From: Chrysemys picta bellii
Taxonomy: Eukaryota; Chordata; Testudines; Emydidae
NCBI RefSeq assembly: GCF_011386835.1
Contig: NC_088800.1
Coordinates: 58,495,439 to 58,559,438, forward strand
Direction of reading: 5' to 3'
Length of the DNA stretch: 64,000 nucleotides
This document shows, piece after piece, positions 33,360-46,372 of this stretch; the first letter of the stretch is position 1, and every line of letters starts with the position of its first letter. A program made the position numbers and the translations under genes. The notes below the pieces were generated by a model, which did not search any database, was not told the origin of the DNA, and worked only from the letters and a program-made list of their open reading frames with translations.

Positions 33360-33642
33360 GGGTACGTCTATACTTACCTCTGGGTCCGGCGGTAAGCAAT
33401 CGATCTTCTGGGTTCGATTTATCCCGTCTTGTCTAGACGATAAATCGATCCCAGAAGTGCTCGCTGTCGACGCCAGTACTCCTGCTCCGCGAGAGGAGTA
33501 CACGGAGTCGACGGGGGAGCCTGCCTGCCGCGTCTGGACCCACGGTAAGTTCGAAATAAGGTACTTCGACTTCAGCTATGTTATTCACGTAGCTGAAGTT
33601 GCGTATCTTAGTTGGAAGTGGGGGGTTAGTGTGGACCAGGCC
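33360..33642. mobile_element. Harbinger-type MITE
   Basis: GGGTACGTCTATACTT opens and TAGTGTGGACCAGGCC closes it, related to the ends of the 4.8 kb Harbinger element. TGA flanks both sides (33357-33359, 33643-33645). The interior has GATCGATTTAT-type and TACTCC inverted motifs shared with 50749-51033. Confidence 0.85.
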
Positions 33643-33645
33643 TGA

Positions 33646-34334
33646 GTGTAGCAAAAACTTTTAATAAAAGGAGGGAAGTAACTCAGCATTAATTTGGGAA
33701 AACACCCAAATTCATAAACATAAACCATGAGCAAAAGACTCAGCCCCAAGTAAGTTGGGCAGTGTCCTTTTCCCCTCAGGTTCTTAAGTCCAGCAACCCA
33801 AAAGTCCCTTTAATGTGCCCATCCCTTCTCTGCACCCCACTCACAGTTGCTGTCCTTGGCCAGTGCAGCCCCAGAGTCCAGAGGTTCATCCACAGAGTTC
33901 ACCTCCCACCCTGTGTGTGGGGGGTGGGTGGGTAATGAGGCACCTTACACACACTGCTGTTTGGGCACTCCCTTGTCGCCCCAACAGCCAATTGCCACGC
34001 CTCTGCGGGGCTCTGCTCTGGCCCTCTCTGCCAGTCGCCCTGCTGGCTGCTTGCCACGCCTCTCTGCCAGCCGCCCTGCTAGCCACTTGCCGAGATGTCT
34101 TCAGGGCCCCCCACTTAACACAGCTCTCCGTGATTCCAGCTGTTAGTGCGGGAGCCTCACTGCTGGCGCACACAGGGCAGTCTCCTGCAATAGAGACTGT
34201 CCCAAAGTAGGTCTAGTGCTTAGTCCTAGGTATCAGTGATTTCAGCTCTGCAGCATGTAACAAGACTCTAAATTGAGTCTTTTATTATACCATGGAGAGA
34301 GCAAGGGTCAAATGGTGCCTAGGACCCTTTAACA
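33646..34334. other. Intergenic DNA, nothing recognised
   Basis: A C-rich stretch near 33960-34120 contains short repeats of GCCAGCCGCCCTGCT type. No gene seen. Confidence 0.35.
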
Positions 34335-35146
34335 CAGGGTGGGCAAACTATGGCCCACAGGCCACATCCAGCCCATCAGACCATTTAAGCCAGCTCTCAG
34401 CTCCTGCCCGGGAGCAGGGTCAGGAGTTTGCCCCGGTCTGGCGTTCCAGCCGGGGAGTGGGGTTGGGGGCTTGCCCCGCTCCACATGGCTCCCAGGAAGC
34501 AGCTGGCATGACCCGCTTTCTACATAGAACATGGAGGCGTGGCCAAGCGCCTCTGCACGCTGCCCTGTCTGCAGGTGCCACTCCCGCAGCTCCCATTGGC
34601 TACAGTTCAGGGGTGGCGCCTGCAGATGGGGCAGCGTGCAGAGCCGCCTGGCTGCATCTCGGAACCAGAGGGGGGACATGCTTCCAGAAGCTGCTTGCGG
34701 TAAGCGCCACCCAGAGCCTGCACCCCTAAGCCCCCACACACCGCAATCCCCTCCCACAGCCCTGATCCCTTCCCTGCCCTCCAAACCCCTCAATCCCAGC
34801 CCAGAGCCCCCTCTTGTACCCCAAGCCCCTCATCCCCCGCCCCACCAGAGCCCACACCCCCAGCCAGAGCCCTCACCCCCCCATGCCCCAAGAGCCTGCC
34901 CCATCCCTGATCCTCCTTCCACCCTCAGAACCCATTGGCCCCAGCCAAGAGCACCCTCCTGAACCCCAAACCTCTCATCCCCAGCCCCCCCCAGAGCCCT
35001 CCCCCTCCCACACCCTCAGCTCCTCATTTCTGGCCCCACCCTTGAGCCCTCACCCCCTCCCTCCTGCACCCTATCCCCTATTTCATGAGCATTCATGGCC
35101 CACCATACAATTGCCATAGCCCTCAAGCCAAAACATTTGCCCACAC
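34335..35146. mobile_element. hAT-type element, right end decayed
   Basis: CAGGGTGGGCAAACTATGGCC is a known hAT-type terminus form. Near 35125-35146, AGCCCTCAAGCCAAAACATTTGCCCAC is the degraded inverse. The C-rich interior gives long but meaningless proline-rich frames. Confidence 0.65.
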
Positions 35147-37428
35147 AGTCAGAGACAAGTACTCATCCCCACCCTCTCTCAACTCACTGGGCTTTGGAAC
35201 CCATGTCCCCTGCCTAGCGAGTGCCGTTCAGTTGAGGGTGAGTCCCTCCATTGGGGTATGCCAGATAAAGTTCTGCTGCCCTCAGTTCACACAACAAGGA
35301 TAACAACCCTTTACTACTCCTGCCCCAATAACAAGGAGACTGGGGATCCAACACCAGCCACAAGTGATCATTTGGGCAAGCAATCCCATCATGCTGAGCA
35401 CCTAGGCAGGGTGGGTGTGTCCATGCAAATGAGATCAGCTCTGGTAGTCTTTTTCCACAGCTCACCACTAGATGTCAGGGGAGAGTTCATTCAGACTCTG
35501 CTTACATATCATTTTAGAATACTAAAGGGAAGAAAATTGTCCCCTTAATATGCAGTTTAGTGCTGGCCTGGAGGCAAATTGATGAATTAATCTCCATCTC
35601 CCGTTTACACCCACTAGCAGGCACAGGGTAAAACTTTAGGGAAGTCAGGGTTTCCCTTTATAAGATATACCTGATTGGGTAAACCAACTGATTACAAGTC
35701 TGAATACATGTTGATCAGCTGGGATGAGTACGGGCAGATGATCCCCAGGCTGTCAAGGCAACCCCCATGAGGACATTGCTTTGTAGCCCCTTTCATATTT
35801 GCATGGGGAGTTTCTCTATGGGTCTGGGAGAAGATGAGTGATGCTGATGGAAGGCACCTGAGGAGGGGCTTGGCTTCCCCAGGTGAAAAGGAAATAATCT
35901 GGAAGAGAGGTATAGGAGCAGAGGGATTTGATTGGTAGAAGAAGTTGTAGGTGGAGTAAGGGGCACTTTTAAAATTCTCCCACCCCCAATATCTTTAGGT
36001 AGAGATGTTGGTGTTAGAAGGGTGTGTGATGTGGGGGCTGAGAGGAGCTATTGGATTTAGGGCTGGAGAGTCCTAGCTTGGGTTATGCTATAGCCCCTTC
36101 ATGTTCATCACAGTGAGCAACACCCTGAAGATATTCAGCACTGCTAGGTTTTGCTTTAGCTATCTAGAGAGCTGTCTCAGGGGGGTCTAATTGTGTTTCA
36201 GGCCAGAGTGAGATCCCATCCCAGCAAACAGATCTTGGTCCATGACTGCCTCCCTTAACTGGCATGGCATGGGAGAGACAGTGACAAGTGTTCTTAGGAA
36301 ATGCCAAGTTCCACCATTATATATCCAGAATCAAGCAAACCAGCTATGAGCAGCATGGCATTCTCAGCCTCTGATTAAGAGCTGCAGCTGTCACTCCTCT
36401 GCCTGCTGGTTTTATTAGTACCACCTCCACCAATGGCCCCACTGTTTCCACTGCGGCTTGCACAGGTAGTTATTGATTGTGCCCCATAAGGAAGAAGTGC
36501 AAATCTCAGACTTGCTGTCCCTTCTCCCCTGGAAGCTGTAATATTCAAGGCCATAGTGAACACTGGCTCAAGCATGGCTGTGCCTGTTGCCCGACCCTGG
36601 ACGTTTCAGAGAAGGATATGGAGGAAGGGGTGGGAAAGATGTGGGAGGCTTCCTAAAAATCTAATGCTAGGATGGATTGACCCTGTTTAGTGGGGGTGAT
36701 ATCCTTAGGGCTGGGGAGGTTGTATACTGACTCTCTTCTGGGATGCACCTGTGAGACTCAGGGCTTCTCCTGAGGTGATGTGAATATGACCATATATCAT
36801 GGAAGCTGCCGAACTCCTACAGGGAAAGCTCTTTCCTGAGAGAGCTAGTCACCAAAGAACTCCAACAGGGAAAGTCCTGTGTTGAGAAAGAGCTAATGAG
36901 GGAAACTTGGACTGAGAAGCTGAAAAAAATCCCTGTCCAAAGAGGGCACAAGAGGAAATCATTATTTCCATGCTAGAGCAAAGCACAGCAATCTATGCCG
37001 CATTTTCTTTCTCCTGCTACATAAACAAGAACAGGATCTGGAAGGACAAACCACCACCATCAGAAATAGCAGCTGCTGCTTGTACAGGGCCTCAAGGCAG
37101 AGACAGCAACCGCAAGCAAAACTCGGCCTAGAACCAGCTATGGCATTTATATTCTTCTCAATTCAGGAAAAGAATGACTCACTTTATTTCAAACTATCTA
37201 TGTTACTTGCACGCTGTGCTTTGTCCATTGTAGTTTGGAAACATCTCAGTCACCCATCCAATGCTCCGGGGTCCCTTGACAAACCTGAAAATAGATCCAC
37301 TAATTAGCAGACAGACAGACCAACCGATCCATCATTTACCCCCAATCAAATCAAATCAAATCAACCCAGCAACAACATGCATGTAGGACTAGCCAGTCTC
37401 CATGTACTGTCTGCACTGGAATCCCACA
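35147..37428. other. Intergenic DNA, nothing recognised
   Basis: About 2.3 kb without exon-like frames, RNA genes or repeat borders. A short AATCA repeat lies just downstream at 37342-37361. Confidence 0.4.
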
Positions 37429-37512
37429 CAGGAGCGGCCCTAGCTGTTTTGCCACCCAAGGCGCCCTTTGTTTTAGGCACCCTGTTCCCCCAGCCCTAGA
37501 ATCAGCCCTGGT
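37429..37512. repeat. hAT-like remnant
   Basis: CACAGGAGCGGCCCTAGCTG ... CTAGAATCAGCCCTGG resembles a strongly shortened member of the CAGGGCCGGCTCTAG family. No target duplication is seen. Confidence 0.4.
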
Positions 37513-37748
37513 CTCTCATCCCACCACTACCCAGGCCTGCCCCAGGCAAGGGACCCCCTGCAGCACACCCTGCAGGCTAACAAACTCAGGTTGTTACAGA
37601 CTTGGGGAGGAAGTGAGTTTCAAAAGTCCAGGGCACTAAGGGGATGTCCTACTAGCTGCTCCCTCTCTCATATCAAAGAGGCTTCAGCTCAAGCGCCTCT
37701 GCTGACTTCAAATGTGGCATATGTCCTGGGGCGAGAGACAGTCTCTTA

Positions 37749-38399
37749 GGCCTTGGCTACACTTGCAGCTGTACAGCGCTGTGAGGTAAACCTGTCTTCG
37801 TACAGCTGAGTAGGGAAAAGCACTGCAGTCTGTCCACACTGACAGCTGACAGCGCAGTGGTGTGGCCACACTTGCAACATTTGCAGCTGTGTTGGGAGCG
37901 GTGCATTATGGGCAGCTATCCCAGCATTCATGTGGCTGCAACGTGCTTTTCAAAACGGGGGTGGGGTGGATTGTGACAGGGAGTGTGGGGGGAGAGAGAG
38001 TGCTTTTTGGAGCATGTCAACACTCTATTTTGCAAGTTCTGAACTCCCGACCCCCTGCTCATTCATTTACTCACTCAAAGCAAGCTGCAAACTGTTTGCT
38101 TTTCTTTGTGGTACGAGCTTTGAAACCGGCACTTCCGCATTCCTGCAGCCGGTCACAACAATGGAGAGGATTGGCCACTTGACAAGGTGATTAGTACAGC
38201 GCTGCAAGCGTTTACACTCACACCCGTGAGTCGTAGCCACTCCGCTGCAGCTGTTATTCCTCTCGGAGATGTGGAGTACCTGCAGCGGTGTACTCAGGGA
38301 GATACAGCGCTGTAAGTGCCCTCCCAGTGTGGATGGGGAGTGAGTTACAGCGCTGGGGGAGGCTTTACAGCACTGTAACTTGCAAGTGTAGCCAAGGCC
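37749..38399. mobile_element. Harbinger-like MITE, 651 bp
   Basis: GGCCTTGGCTACACTTGCA and TGCAAGTGTAGCCAAGGCC are perfect inverted ends. Flanks are TTA (left) and TCA (right). GCACTGTGGGCAGCTAT-like text also occurs in the 4.8 kb Harbinger element. It has no transposase. Confidence 0.85.
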
Positions 38400-38402
38400 T
38401 CA

Positions 38403-41400
38403 GGCACTGAGTGCCCTGGGACCTGCCTTTATAGGCCAAAACAACCATCTTTAACTCAATCTGGAAACCAATAAGCAGGCAGTGTCTGTCATACTGCACA
38501 GGTTTAATACGCTCACAAAACAAGGCACTGCCTGCCAAGTGAGCTGAGAAATTCTGCAACAGGTGCAGTTCGTAGGTGGGGAGAAGGGCAGACTTGGTTG
38601 AGTTAGAGGAAAACACCATGCTCATCTTGCTGGGTCTGCATACAGCTATTCCTGGGCCTCTCTCACATCCTGGTTCTTCTTTCTTCTCAGAGTCCTAGTT
38701 CACAGAGTCATGACTACACAATGGCAGTATTCACCTTATCTTAGTACTCTGTCAGCAAATGGCTGTGGGCTGAGAACCAGCATTTTGTGCTTTAGGCAGT
38801 ACAACCAGTGTCCTGCAAGCTTTATGCACTGAGCATAAGGCTGTAATTAGCCTTGGAACACATGAAACCTCATGACCAGCTCTTTGTGGAATCATCTTTT
38901 TGACCTACCCCCATTTAGTGTCTGACCACACACCAGGGCAACAGAAGGAACAGGCTGTTCAGCCTGAATCCCATCTGTGGGTTTTGATCACACATCTACA
39001 TCACCCTACTGCTAGTAAAGATATTCCTCTCCTAAAGCAGCTCCACTTCTTCCTTAAACCCAGTATTCTCTTTGCCAGTGCCATGGCTGATGTCAAAATA
39101 AGAGGAGAAAGCAAACTATTATGCTCTTCCATACTCAAAGGACAATGACGCGCTGTCAGTCTAAGTTATGAGTCAAAATGGAACCCGACGTGAGGCTCAG
39201 TAGCATAAAACTGAGTGCATCATGCCCAGCAATCATTCAACTTTTGAGGTTTGAGATATGCAGGAGATTAGTTTATGATGGCTCATGACTGTAGCTTGTG
39301 TGTGACTGTGTAGGGTTCAGCACTAAACCAATTTTAGAACTGTGGCTCCTTGCTGGAGATGCTAACAGAAGCCCTGCTTTGGGTCACATTGAGAATCTTG
39401 GGCAGTCAGATGCTATTCGGACACACTGGTCTCAATGGCAAACCAGATGGGAAATCACACATCCTTCTCTCCTTGGCAGACCTGTTCTTCCTCTTCTAGT
39501 GAGACTTCGAGGCCAAAGAGATTTAGATGGGTTCAGAGAAACACCAGAACTTTTGGATGATGCTCCAGTCTGAACATTGTGAAGTTCACTGAGACTAAGT
39601 TATGCGCTCCTGGATGATCATAAATGAAAGAAGCTTCTGAGTAACTTTGGCCACTATATCAACTTCATTTGACAAACGCTGAGGGGCATTAATAGAAGAA
39701 CCAAGATTAATCTCCAGCAGGGGGCTATTAAAGAAAAGGGTTTGTTCTAGAAATGGAGCTGAAAGAGCATTTACTTCCCACTGACTTCAGATAGAAATCT
39801 GCCTCACAGCACTGCCCCAGAAAGCAGGTGGCATACCCAGGTTGATCAGTTAAGTAGCTCAAAAAGGTCTATGGAACTAGGAGCGTGTTGGTAATGGTGG
39901 AATTCAATGATTCAGGGCAGATGCTTGCCAGAGTAGGTCCCAAGGACTGTTTCCTGGTGCCCCAGTTGCTCACATTCCAAACATGCTGGAGTAGGGCAGA
40001 AGAAAAGGTGAAGTGTAATGTATGGACATGGAACAGCTACTTTTGGAAAACCCTGCTGGAAATCCGAGTAGTTATCTGGCAAAGAAACACTGCACATAAA
40101 AATGGATTCGCTCACACCGCGCGTTTCCCATCCTTTCATCAGTATTACCAGACCTTCAACTATAATTGAAGGCCACAGCCTATTTACATCTGAAGAGCAG
40201 AGAATGTGAAATGTACAGTGCTATATAAGTGCTAAGCAAAAAGAACCAAAAACACAGCTACTGGAAATCAAATCCATGTTTATTAACATAGAATGCTACT
40301 TCTACAAAGCAAGTAAAATGTTAGTAATTTAACAGACTGCTGAAGGTACAGTTGTATAGAACTAGTGGTGCTAAATTACTGTCTGGTAGCTCAGAGGAGC
40401 CAATCGCTCATTTAATCAGCCATGTGACACAACATAGTTATAATCCAGACAAGGAAACAAATGCAAGAAGCAATTTACCTTATTGTTAAGGTAGTGTAAA
40501 TATCATAAGAAAGTAACTGTAGGATATTATGAGTGGGAATGAAAGTAGATTGCAAAAGAAGAGGCCTCACCATGGTTCTGTGTGTGCAAGTGCTTGGGGA
40601 GGGAAACAGGGCATTGCCCTGAATAAATTTGTTTCTTTATCTGACTTTTCCCTAACTGAAAAAAGTCAATAAGGTTTCATTTGGGTGAGAGTTTTGAGCA
40701 AACATTCAGGACTTTATTATCTCATTCAGCCAGGTTGCCCACACCTATAGTTACTTGTGATCTGCAGGTTAAGGTAACAGAAATTTCATTGTTACCATAT
40801 ACTCAGTGGCAGAAAATACAGCAATTACTTCCAAGGGTAGCACAATATCGAACATCTTTGGTTACAATGATAGTAAAATAACAAAGAAAAGAATCTTAAG
40901 ATTCAGCCATTGGGTAACAGAATAGTAACTTATAGATTGCACAGCACTGGGGTCTGCACAGTGGTTTTCTTCACCCAGGTCTTTCTCCAAGAAACATGAT
41001 CTGTTCTGTGCATTCTGTGATGTATCTTATTCAGAGCATAGGCAGCATGTCAAACCAGTCTGCAAAATAGGTCTGAATGATGATCTCATCTGGCCCATGA
41101 AGATATTCCAATATCATCATAATTTTATGGGTGCAGGATTGGGGCCCTTAGATAATAAGGTGAGAGCTGCCTAGGGTAAACAAATTCATCCAACTCCACT
41201 GAAGTTGAAGATGATGCATTCAAAGTCAGTAGAGTTACGAGAAGAATTGTGCCCTGTGTGTTCAGTTGTAATGGTAGCTCAGGAAGAAGAGTACATTAGG
41301 AACTCTTGTCACTGTAATAACCACTGGCACATTACAGTTTTGAAAATCTGCCAATGAAATCTCCATTGTGCTGCCAAAATAGCACTAGTCAGTGTCAGTG

Positions 41401-41754
41401 TGATTACAACTTGGCTACCAGAGTGGGGTTGCTCTATGTGTTGCAAGGGTAGATTTTGATTGAAAAGGCTACTATTGAATGCTAAAACTGGACTTGGTAT
41501 TGCTTCAGGACTAACCAATCATAGCTTTGTGTATGGGAAGTTCCAAGCTGATCATCTGTAACATATTGGCATTTTCAGTAGTAGTAGTAGAGGAATCCCC
41601 CCAGTACTCCGACTGCCACGGCTGTATTATGAGAGGAACATCCATCTGCGGAGAAAGATGTTGAACATGGCTTACATGGTGCCTATACAGGATGACTTGT
41701 ATTCCCCTTCTTCATTCCTTATGCATTTGAAAGACCAAGGAGGCCTACTGATAA
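38403..41754. other. Intergenic DNA, nothing recognised
   Basis: About 3.3 kb of low-GC sequence. Frames up to 94 codons (39885-40169) have no recognisable features. Confidence 0.4.
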
Positions 41755-42860
41755 AATAACAGGACTAGGAGTCAGAACTCCTCTATTCCTTTCCCAGCTC
41801 AGCCACTGGCTTAGTGTTTGACCTTGGGCAAGACAGTGGGGCTCTCTGTGGTCTAGTGTGCACAGCTGTAAGAGGGGGACAATGCTACATTCCTACCTCA
41901 CAGGAATATTGTGAGGCTAAACCAGGGGTCTCAAACACGTGGCCTGCGGGCCAGCTCTTGTGTGTGGCCCGCCAAGCTCCCTGCACCACGCCCCTCTGCC
42001 TACCCGTGGGATTGCCTCCTGACATTGCAAGCCGCACGCTGCTCTCTGAAGCAGCCAGCAGCACGCCCCTTCGGGCCGGGGGGAAGGGGGAAGGAGGCAG
42101 AGGGCTCTGGCATTGCCTCCTTCCAGGCACCGTCCCGTGCAGCTCCCATTGGCCGGGAACAGGGAACCGCGGCCAATGGGAGCTTCGTGGGAGGTACCTG
42201 GAGGAGCGTCAAGAGCAGCACAAGCATGGAACCCTGAGCCCCTCCCCCTTCCCCAGGGTCTGCAGGGACAGGGTTCCAGCTGCTTCCTGGAACGGAGCAG
42301 CTCGGAGCCGGGGGCCAAGGCAGGCAGAGCCTGCCCTGGCCCCAGTGAGCGCTGCTGCCACCCCGGAGCCGCTCTAGGTAAACGGCACCAGGCTGGAGGT
42401 CACACCCTGAACCCATTCTGCACCCCCAACTCCCTGCCCTGAGCCCCCTGCCACATCCCACACCCCTCCTGCACCCCCAACTCCCTGCCCTGAACCCCCT
42501 GCCACATCCCACACCCCAACTCCCTGCCCTGAGCCACCTGCTGCACCCTGCACCCTTTCTGAACCCCGTGGGGGTAGCGTTGGGGTGGGGATTTCAGGGA
42601 AGGGATTGGAATGGGGCAGGGAAGGGGTGGGAAGAGGTGGGACAGGGGCGGGGCCTAATTGGAAGGGGTGGAGTGGGGGCGGGGCCAGAGGCAGTGGGGG
42701 GTGTCTGTCAGTGATGCGGCCCTCAGGCCAATGCACTAGTTCTCATGCGGCCCTCGGGGTCATCTGAGTTTGAGACCCCTAGGCTAAACTAATGTGTGTA
42801 AAGTGCTTTGAGATCCACAGAAGGGAATCCTTATAAAACTGCAAAGTATTATTAAGAATG
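41755..42860 (+). repeat. MIR-type SINE split by a hAT element
   Basis: Left part: GGAGTCAGAACTCCTCTATT, TTGACCTTGGGCAAG and CTACCTCACAGGAATATTGT. Right part: GTGTGTAAAGTGCTTTGAGAT and GTATTATT. Together they are one MIR CORE-SINE interrupted at 41923-42781. Confidence 0.8.
41923..42781. mobile_element. hAT-type element inside a MIR
   Basis: CAGGGGTCTCAAACACGTGG opens, GAGTTTGAGACCCCTA closes, with perfect 8-bp duplications GGCTAAAC (41915-41922, 42782-42789). The GC-rich interior has CCCAACTCCCTGCCCTGA-type tandem units near 42420-42530. No transposase. Confidence 0.92.
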
Positions 42861-43048
42861 TGAAATCCTCTGCATTTCTGTGTGAATGGCTTTAGTCAAC
42901 GTGCCTATGTGCATTTGGTAAATGGACAGGATTTCTGAATAGGATATGATCAGTTACAGGAAAAGCTAGCAATCAAGAGGATTAATATTGAAGTTTCTAG
43001 ATGAGGAAAATAAAAGGCATCATTTCTGGTGTCCTCAGGTGTTAGACA

Positions 43049-43698
43049 CCCTACCCGTACAAATTAAGAGGCAGCTAGGAGCCCTGGGGCTCCGGGGCAA
43101 ATTAAAGGGCCTGGGGCTCCAGCTGCCGCAGAGCTCCGGGCCCTTTAAATCCCCGCCCGAGCCCGGCTGCCGGAGCTCCGGTGGGGATTTAAAGGGCCCA
43201 GAGCCAGGGCCACCCAGAGGATTCAGGGGACCTGGGGTCTTCGGTGGCGGGGGTCCTACCGCTCTGGGTCTTTGGGGCACTTCGGAGGCAGGTCCTGGAG
43301 CGAGTGAAGGACCTGCCGCCAAATTGCCGCCGAAGAACCGGAGCGGAAAAAGCCCCCGCCGCCGAATTGCTGCCGAAGACCTGGAGTGGAAGAAGCCCTT
43401 GCTGCCGAAGACCCGGAGTGGAAGAAGCTCCGAGTCCTCAGCAGCGGGTCCTTCACTCGCTCCGGGTGTGTTCAGCGGCACTGAAGAGCCTGCCGCTGAA
43501 GACCCGCTGACAACTCTCGTGGGGGCCCCTGCGGGTCCCGGGGCAAATTGCCCTATTTGCCCCCCCTCTGGGTGGCCCTGCAGCGGCTGGAGCCCCGGGC
43601 CCTTTAAATCACCGCCACGGAAGCCGGTCCAGTCCGGCACGGCTCTTGGCTCTTGCCAGTACGCCGTACCGTACCATACCGGCTTACTTTCACCTCTG
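43049..43698 (-). repeat. GC-rich interspersed repeat of unclear class
   Basis: The right end, read on the minus strand, starts CAGAGGTGAAAGTAAGCCGG, a hAT-like terminus. The left end is not resolved. The body repeats GGGCCCTTTAAAT and GCCGAAGACC motifs and so yields artificial open frames. Confidence 0.5.
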
Positions 43699-43704
43699 CT
43701 CTGG

Positions 43705-45052
43705 TTCCTCTTAATGACTTGGAATTTTTTTTACTAGGTCAAAATCTGGTCCTTTAAGCTTTAACTCAGACCAAATTCTTATTGCCTGAGATCCATAGAA
43801 AGGAATGGAGGGTTTGATCTTGTGTAGGTATGAGGAGAAGCACTGAGCAGTCTGGAGTTGATCATAGAACACTGGGAGTGTGCAGCAACACATGCTGGAC
43901 GAAGCGCTGAGACATCAGACGGCCCGCAGGAAATGGACCATATTCTTGGCATTTTATGTAGCATGTCTGTGTGCTGCTGAAAAGCTGAGTATGTTCAGCT
44001 GATGGTTGTACTGTAGGTCAACAGAGAAGGATGGTCTTTCACTGTTCACAACCAAAACTGACTACTTTCCTTGTCCCTCTGACTGGACTCTTTGGTCTGC
44101 TAAGGCCACTTTCTGCCTCTGGAGAAGGGACTCCTTGCCAGCATAACGGGAAGGAGAGGGGCACCTGTGGTGTTTGGAGATGGGGGACATACAGGAGGGT
44201 ATGTGATGGACTGAGTTGATCCCCAACTGGTATAAGATGTTTGGATCTTATTTCAATGATGGAAGTTAGAGTAGGAGGGGGCCGACTCCAACTTCCAAAA
44301 CGGCTGGGTGGCTGAGGGATCAGCAAACAGCAACCGACTCACTCAGGCCACCACTCTGCACTCAGACCCTCGGGAGAATTGGCCCCTGCATTCAACCATT
44401 CTTACTGTAGCTTGGCCATTCCATCCACCTTCAACCTTCCTTGCCACAGCTGTAACATGCTGCGATGTGTTCCATTATGTTTTTGTGCAAACACCCAGTA
44501 CAGAAAATGAAGTGTGTGGTTTTTATTACTGGGAGAGGGGGGATCCAATCAAATTTCTGTCCAGTAAATGTGATAGCCCTGGCAGCCTCCCAACCAATTA
44601 TTCACCAGCTTCAATGCTGCTTTGCTACTGAGATCTGACATGTAGTAAGGTTGCTTATCTTTGCAAATTATTGTATAGATTACAAAAACAAAAAAACTGC
44701 CTTCTATATGACCAACAGATTTCTAAACCAAGAATTTTTAAACAGGATTAGAATGTCAAGAGGGATAAGTTCAGAATACATTCAGAAAGGCAGAGGTCTG
44801 TGGAGCATTTACTGGTGTCAGCAGAGAGCTGGTTGGTCACATGCTGCTGGTTCCACTTTCTTATTTCTAGCTGCTAAATCACATTTAAAGGTGTTAAAAG
44901 TACATTACTTTCCTAATATGACTTTTCCAGGTGAGCAGTTGCTGCAGTTCCCACAGCAATGGTTTGTGAATGAGAGGGGAGCTGGCTCCATGAGTCTGTG
45001 TATTAGCACGTGGTTACACTACAAAGAGCTTTGTGAATCCCTTCTATACAGG
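43705..45052. other. Intergenic DNA, nothing recognised
   Basis: No exon or repeat border. Frames of 107 and 140 codons (44308-44631, 44651-45073) lack recognisable features. Confidence 0.35.
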
Positions 45053-45054
45053 TA

Positions 45055-45234
45055 CACCTCTACCCTGATATAAGGTGACCTGATATAACACGAATTCGGA
45101 TATAACACGGTAAAGCAGCGCTCTGGGGGGGCGGGGCTGCGCGCTCCGGCAGATCAAAGCAAGTTCAATATAACGCGGTTTCACCTATAAGATTTTTTGG
45201 CTCCCCAGGACAGTGTTATATCGGGGTAGAGGTG
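45055..45234. mobile_element. Palindromic MITE, second copy
   Basis: Ends CACCTCTACCCTGATATAA and TTATATCGGGGTAGAGGTG with TA on both sides (45053-45054, 45235-45236). It is the inverse of the copy at 4519-4700. Confidence 0.8.
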
Positions 45235-45236
45235 TA

Positions 45237-46356
45237 TATGTGAATCCATCTGGTTCTGTGTATTCCCTGAAAAGCCCCAAATTCACTAAGGAAAATGTCC
45301 CACTTTGCAACTTCCAACTAGCAGCCAACAAAACCGTTTCATGTGAAGGCTGTTCCATGTAAGACCTAGATTTGAACCCAGATCAATTATAGATAAGAGA
45401 GAACTGTTATTTCTGCAAGACTTGTAGCTCCACTCCTCTGGCATGGTTCCTAAATACATTAGCTTAAACTATAATTTAAGAGAGAACATCCTATTCCTAG
45501 AAGCAGTGATTCTTGCCATTAGGACACAGTGTTGTACACATAATTTGATGCAGGTGAAATTAAATATGAAAGCTCACCTCCCCGCACACAACAGATCTTT
45601 TTCTGCTCTGGTACCCACTCCGTAAACTTAACCCTGCAAATATTAAAATGTGTACATGCTGCATACATAAGAGAATCTTCAGATTTGTTAATACTAACTT
45701 AGGTTAATTCATATATTTTCCAGCTTTGGTACCACAGACTCTTAGTTTTCCAAACAGGGCATCAATTGGAGCTAATGGTACAGTACGTGGCACTTTGCAG
45801 GACTGAGCTCCAGATAGGGTGGTTAGTTCAGCCCTGTGCACGTGAGACTCCTCCTGTTTGCGCTTCTAATCACACTTACTGACTGATGTCCAACTACATG
45901 TCCAATTTTCTCCTTGAATTCTAGAGATATGGAACCAGCCAGTCTCTCTTAGAACAAATACTGGGTTACCCAATAGGACAGAACACCCTACAGACACTCA
46001 ACGTTATTTTCCATCCTGTTTGTATCAATGGCTATGAATGTTTCTCCACATGCTTAGCTGAAATAGATCCATATTCAAGATGATCCCCTAGTAGCCATTT
46101 CTCTAAACCATATACATCTGAGTGCTTCACCCTACCTTAAGAGCCTTCAGACCTTTGATCTGTTTATTAGCTCCACTATGGACCTTCTCCAGAATTTGTG
46201 TACCCCTATAAACTGTTGACATTAACTCTTGATGAAAACCACACTTGGGAAAGGCTTTTTTGTTGTTGACCTGGTCCATCAGTTCACAGTGCACTCTCAT
46301 CATTTTAAACTTGCACATTGTATACTTTGGCCATTTCATTTTTCAGTGACTCACAC
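45237..46356. other. Intergenic DNA, nothing recognised
   Basis: AT-rich; no gene or repeat border seen. Confidence 0.35.
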
Positions 46357-46372
46357 CTTTTGAAATCTGAAA

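Noticed and set aside
39298..39573. 91-codon frame as a possible exon
   Set aside because: No splice sites in phase, no recognised domain and no neighbouring coding segment.
43035..43737. Open frames of 201 and 249 codons on opposite strands
   Set aside because: They lie in a GC-rich repeat with repeated GCCGAAGACC-like units, are low-complexity in composition (P, G, S, A) and overlap each other. No family features.
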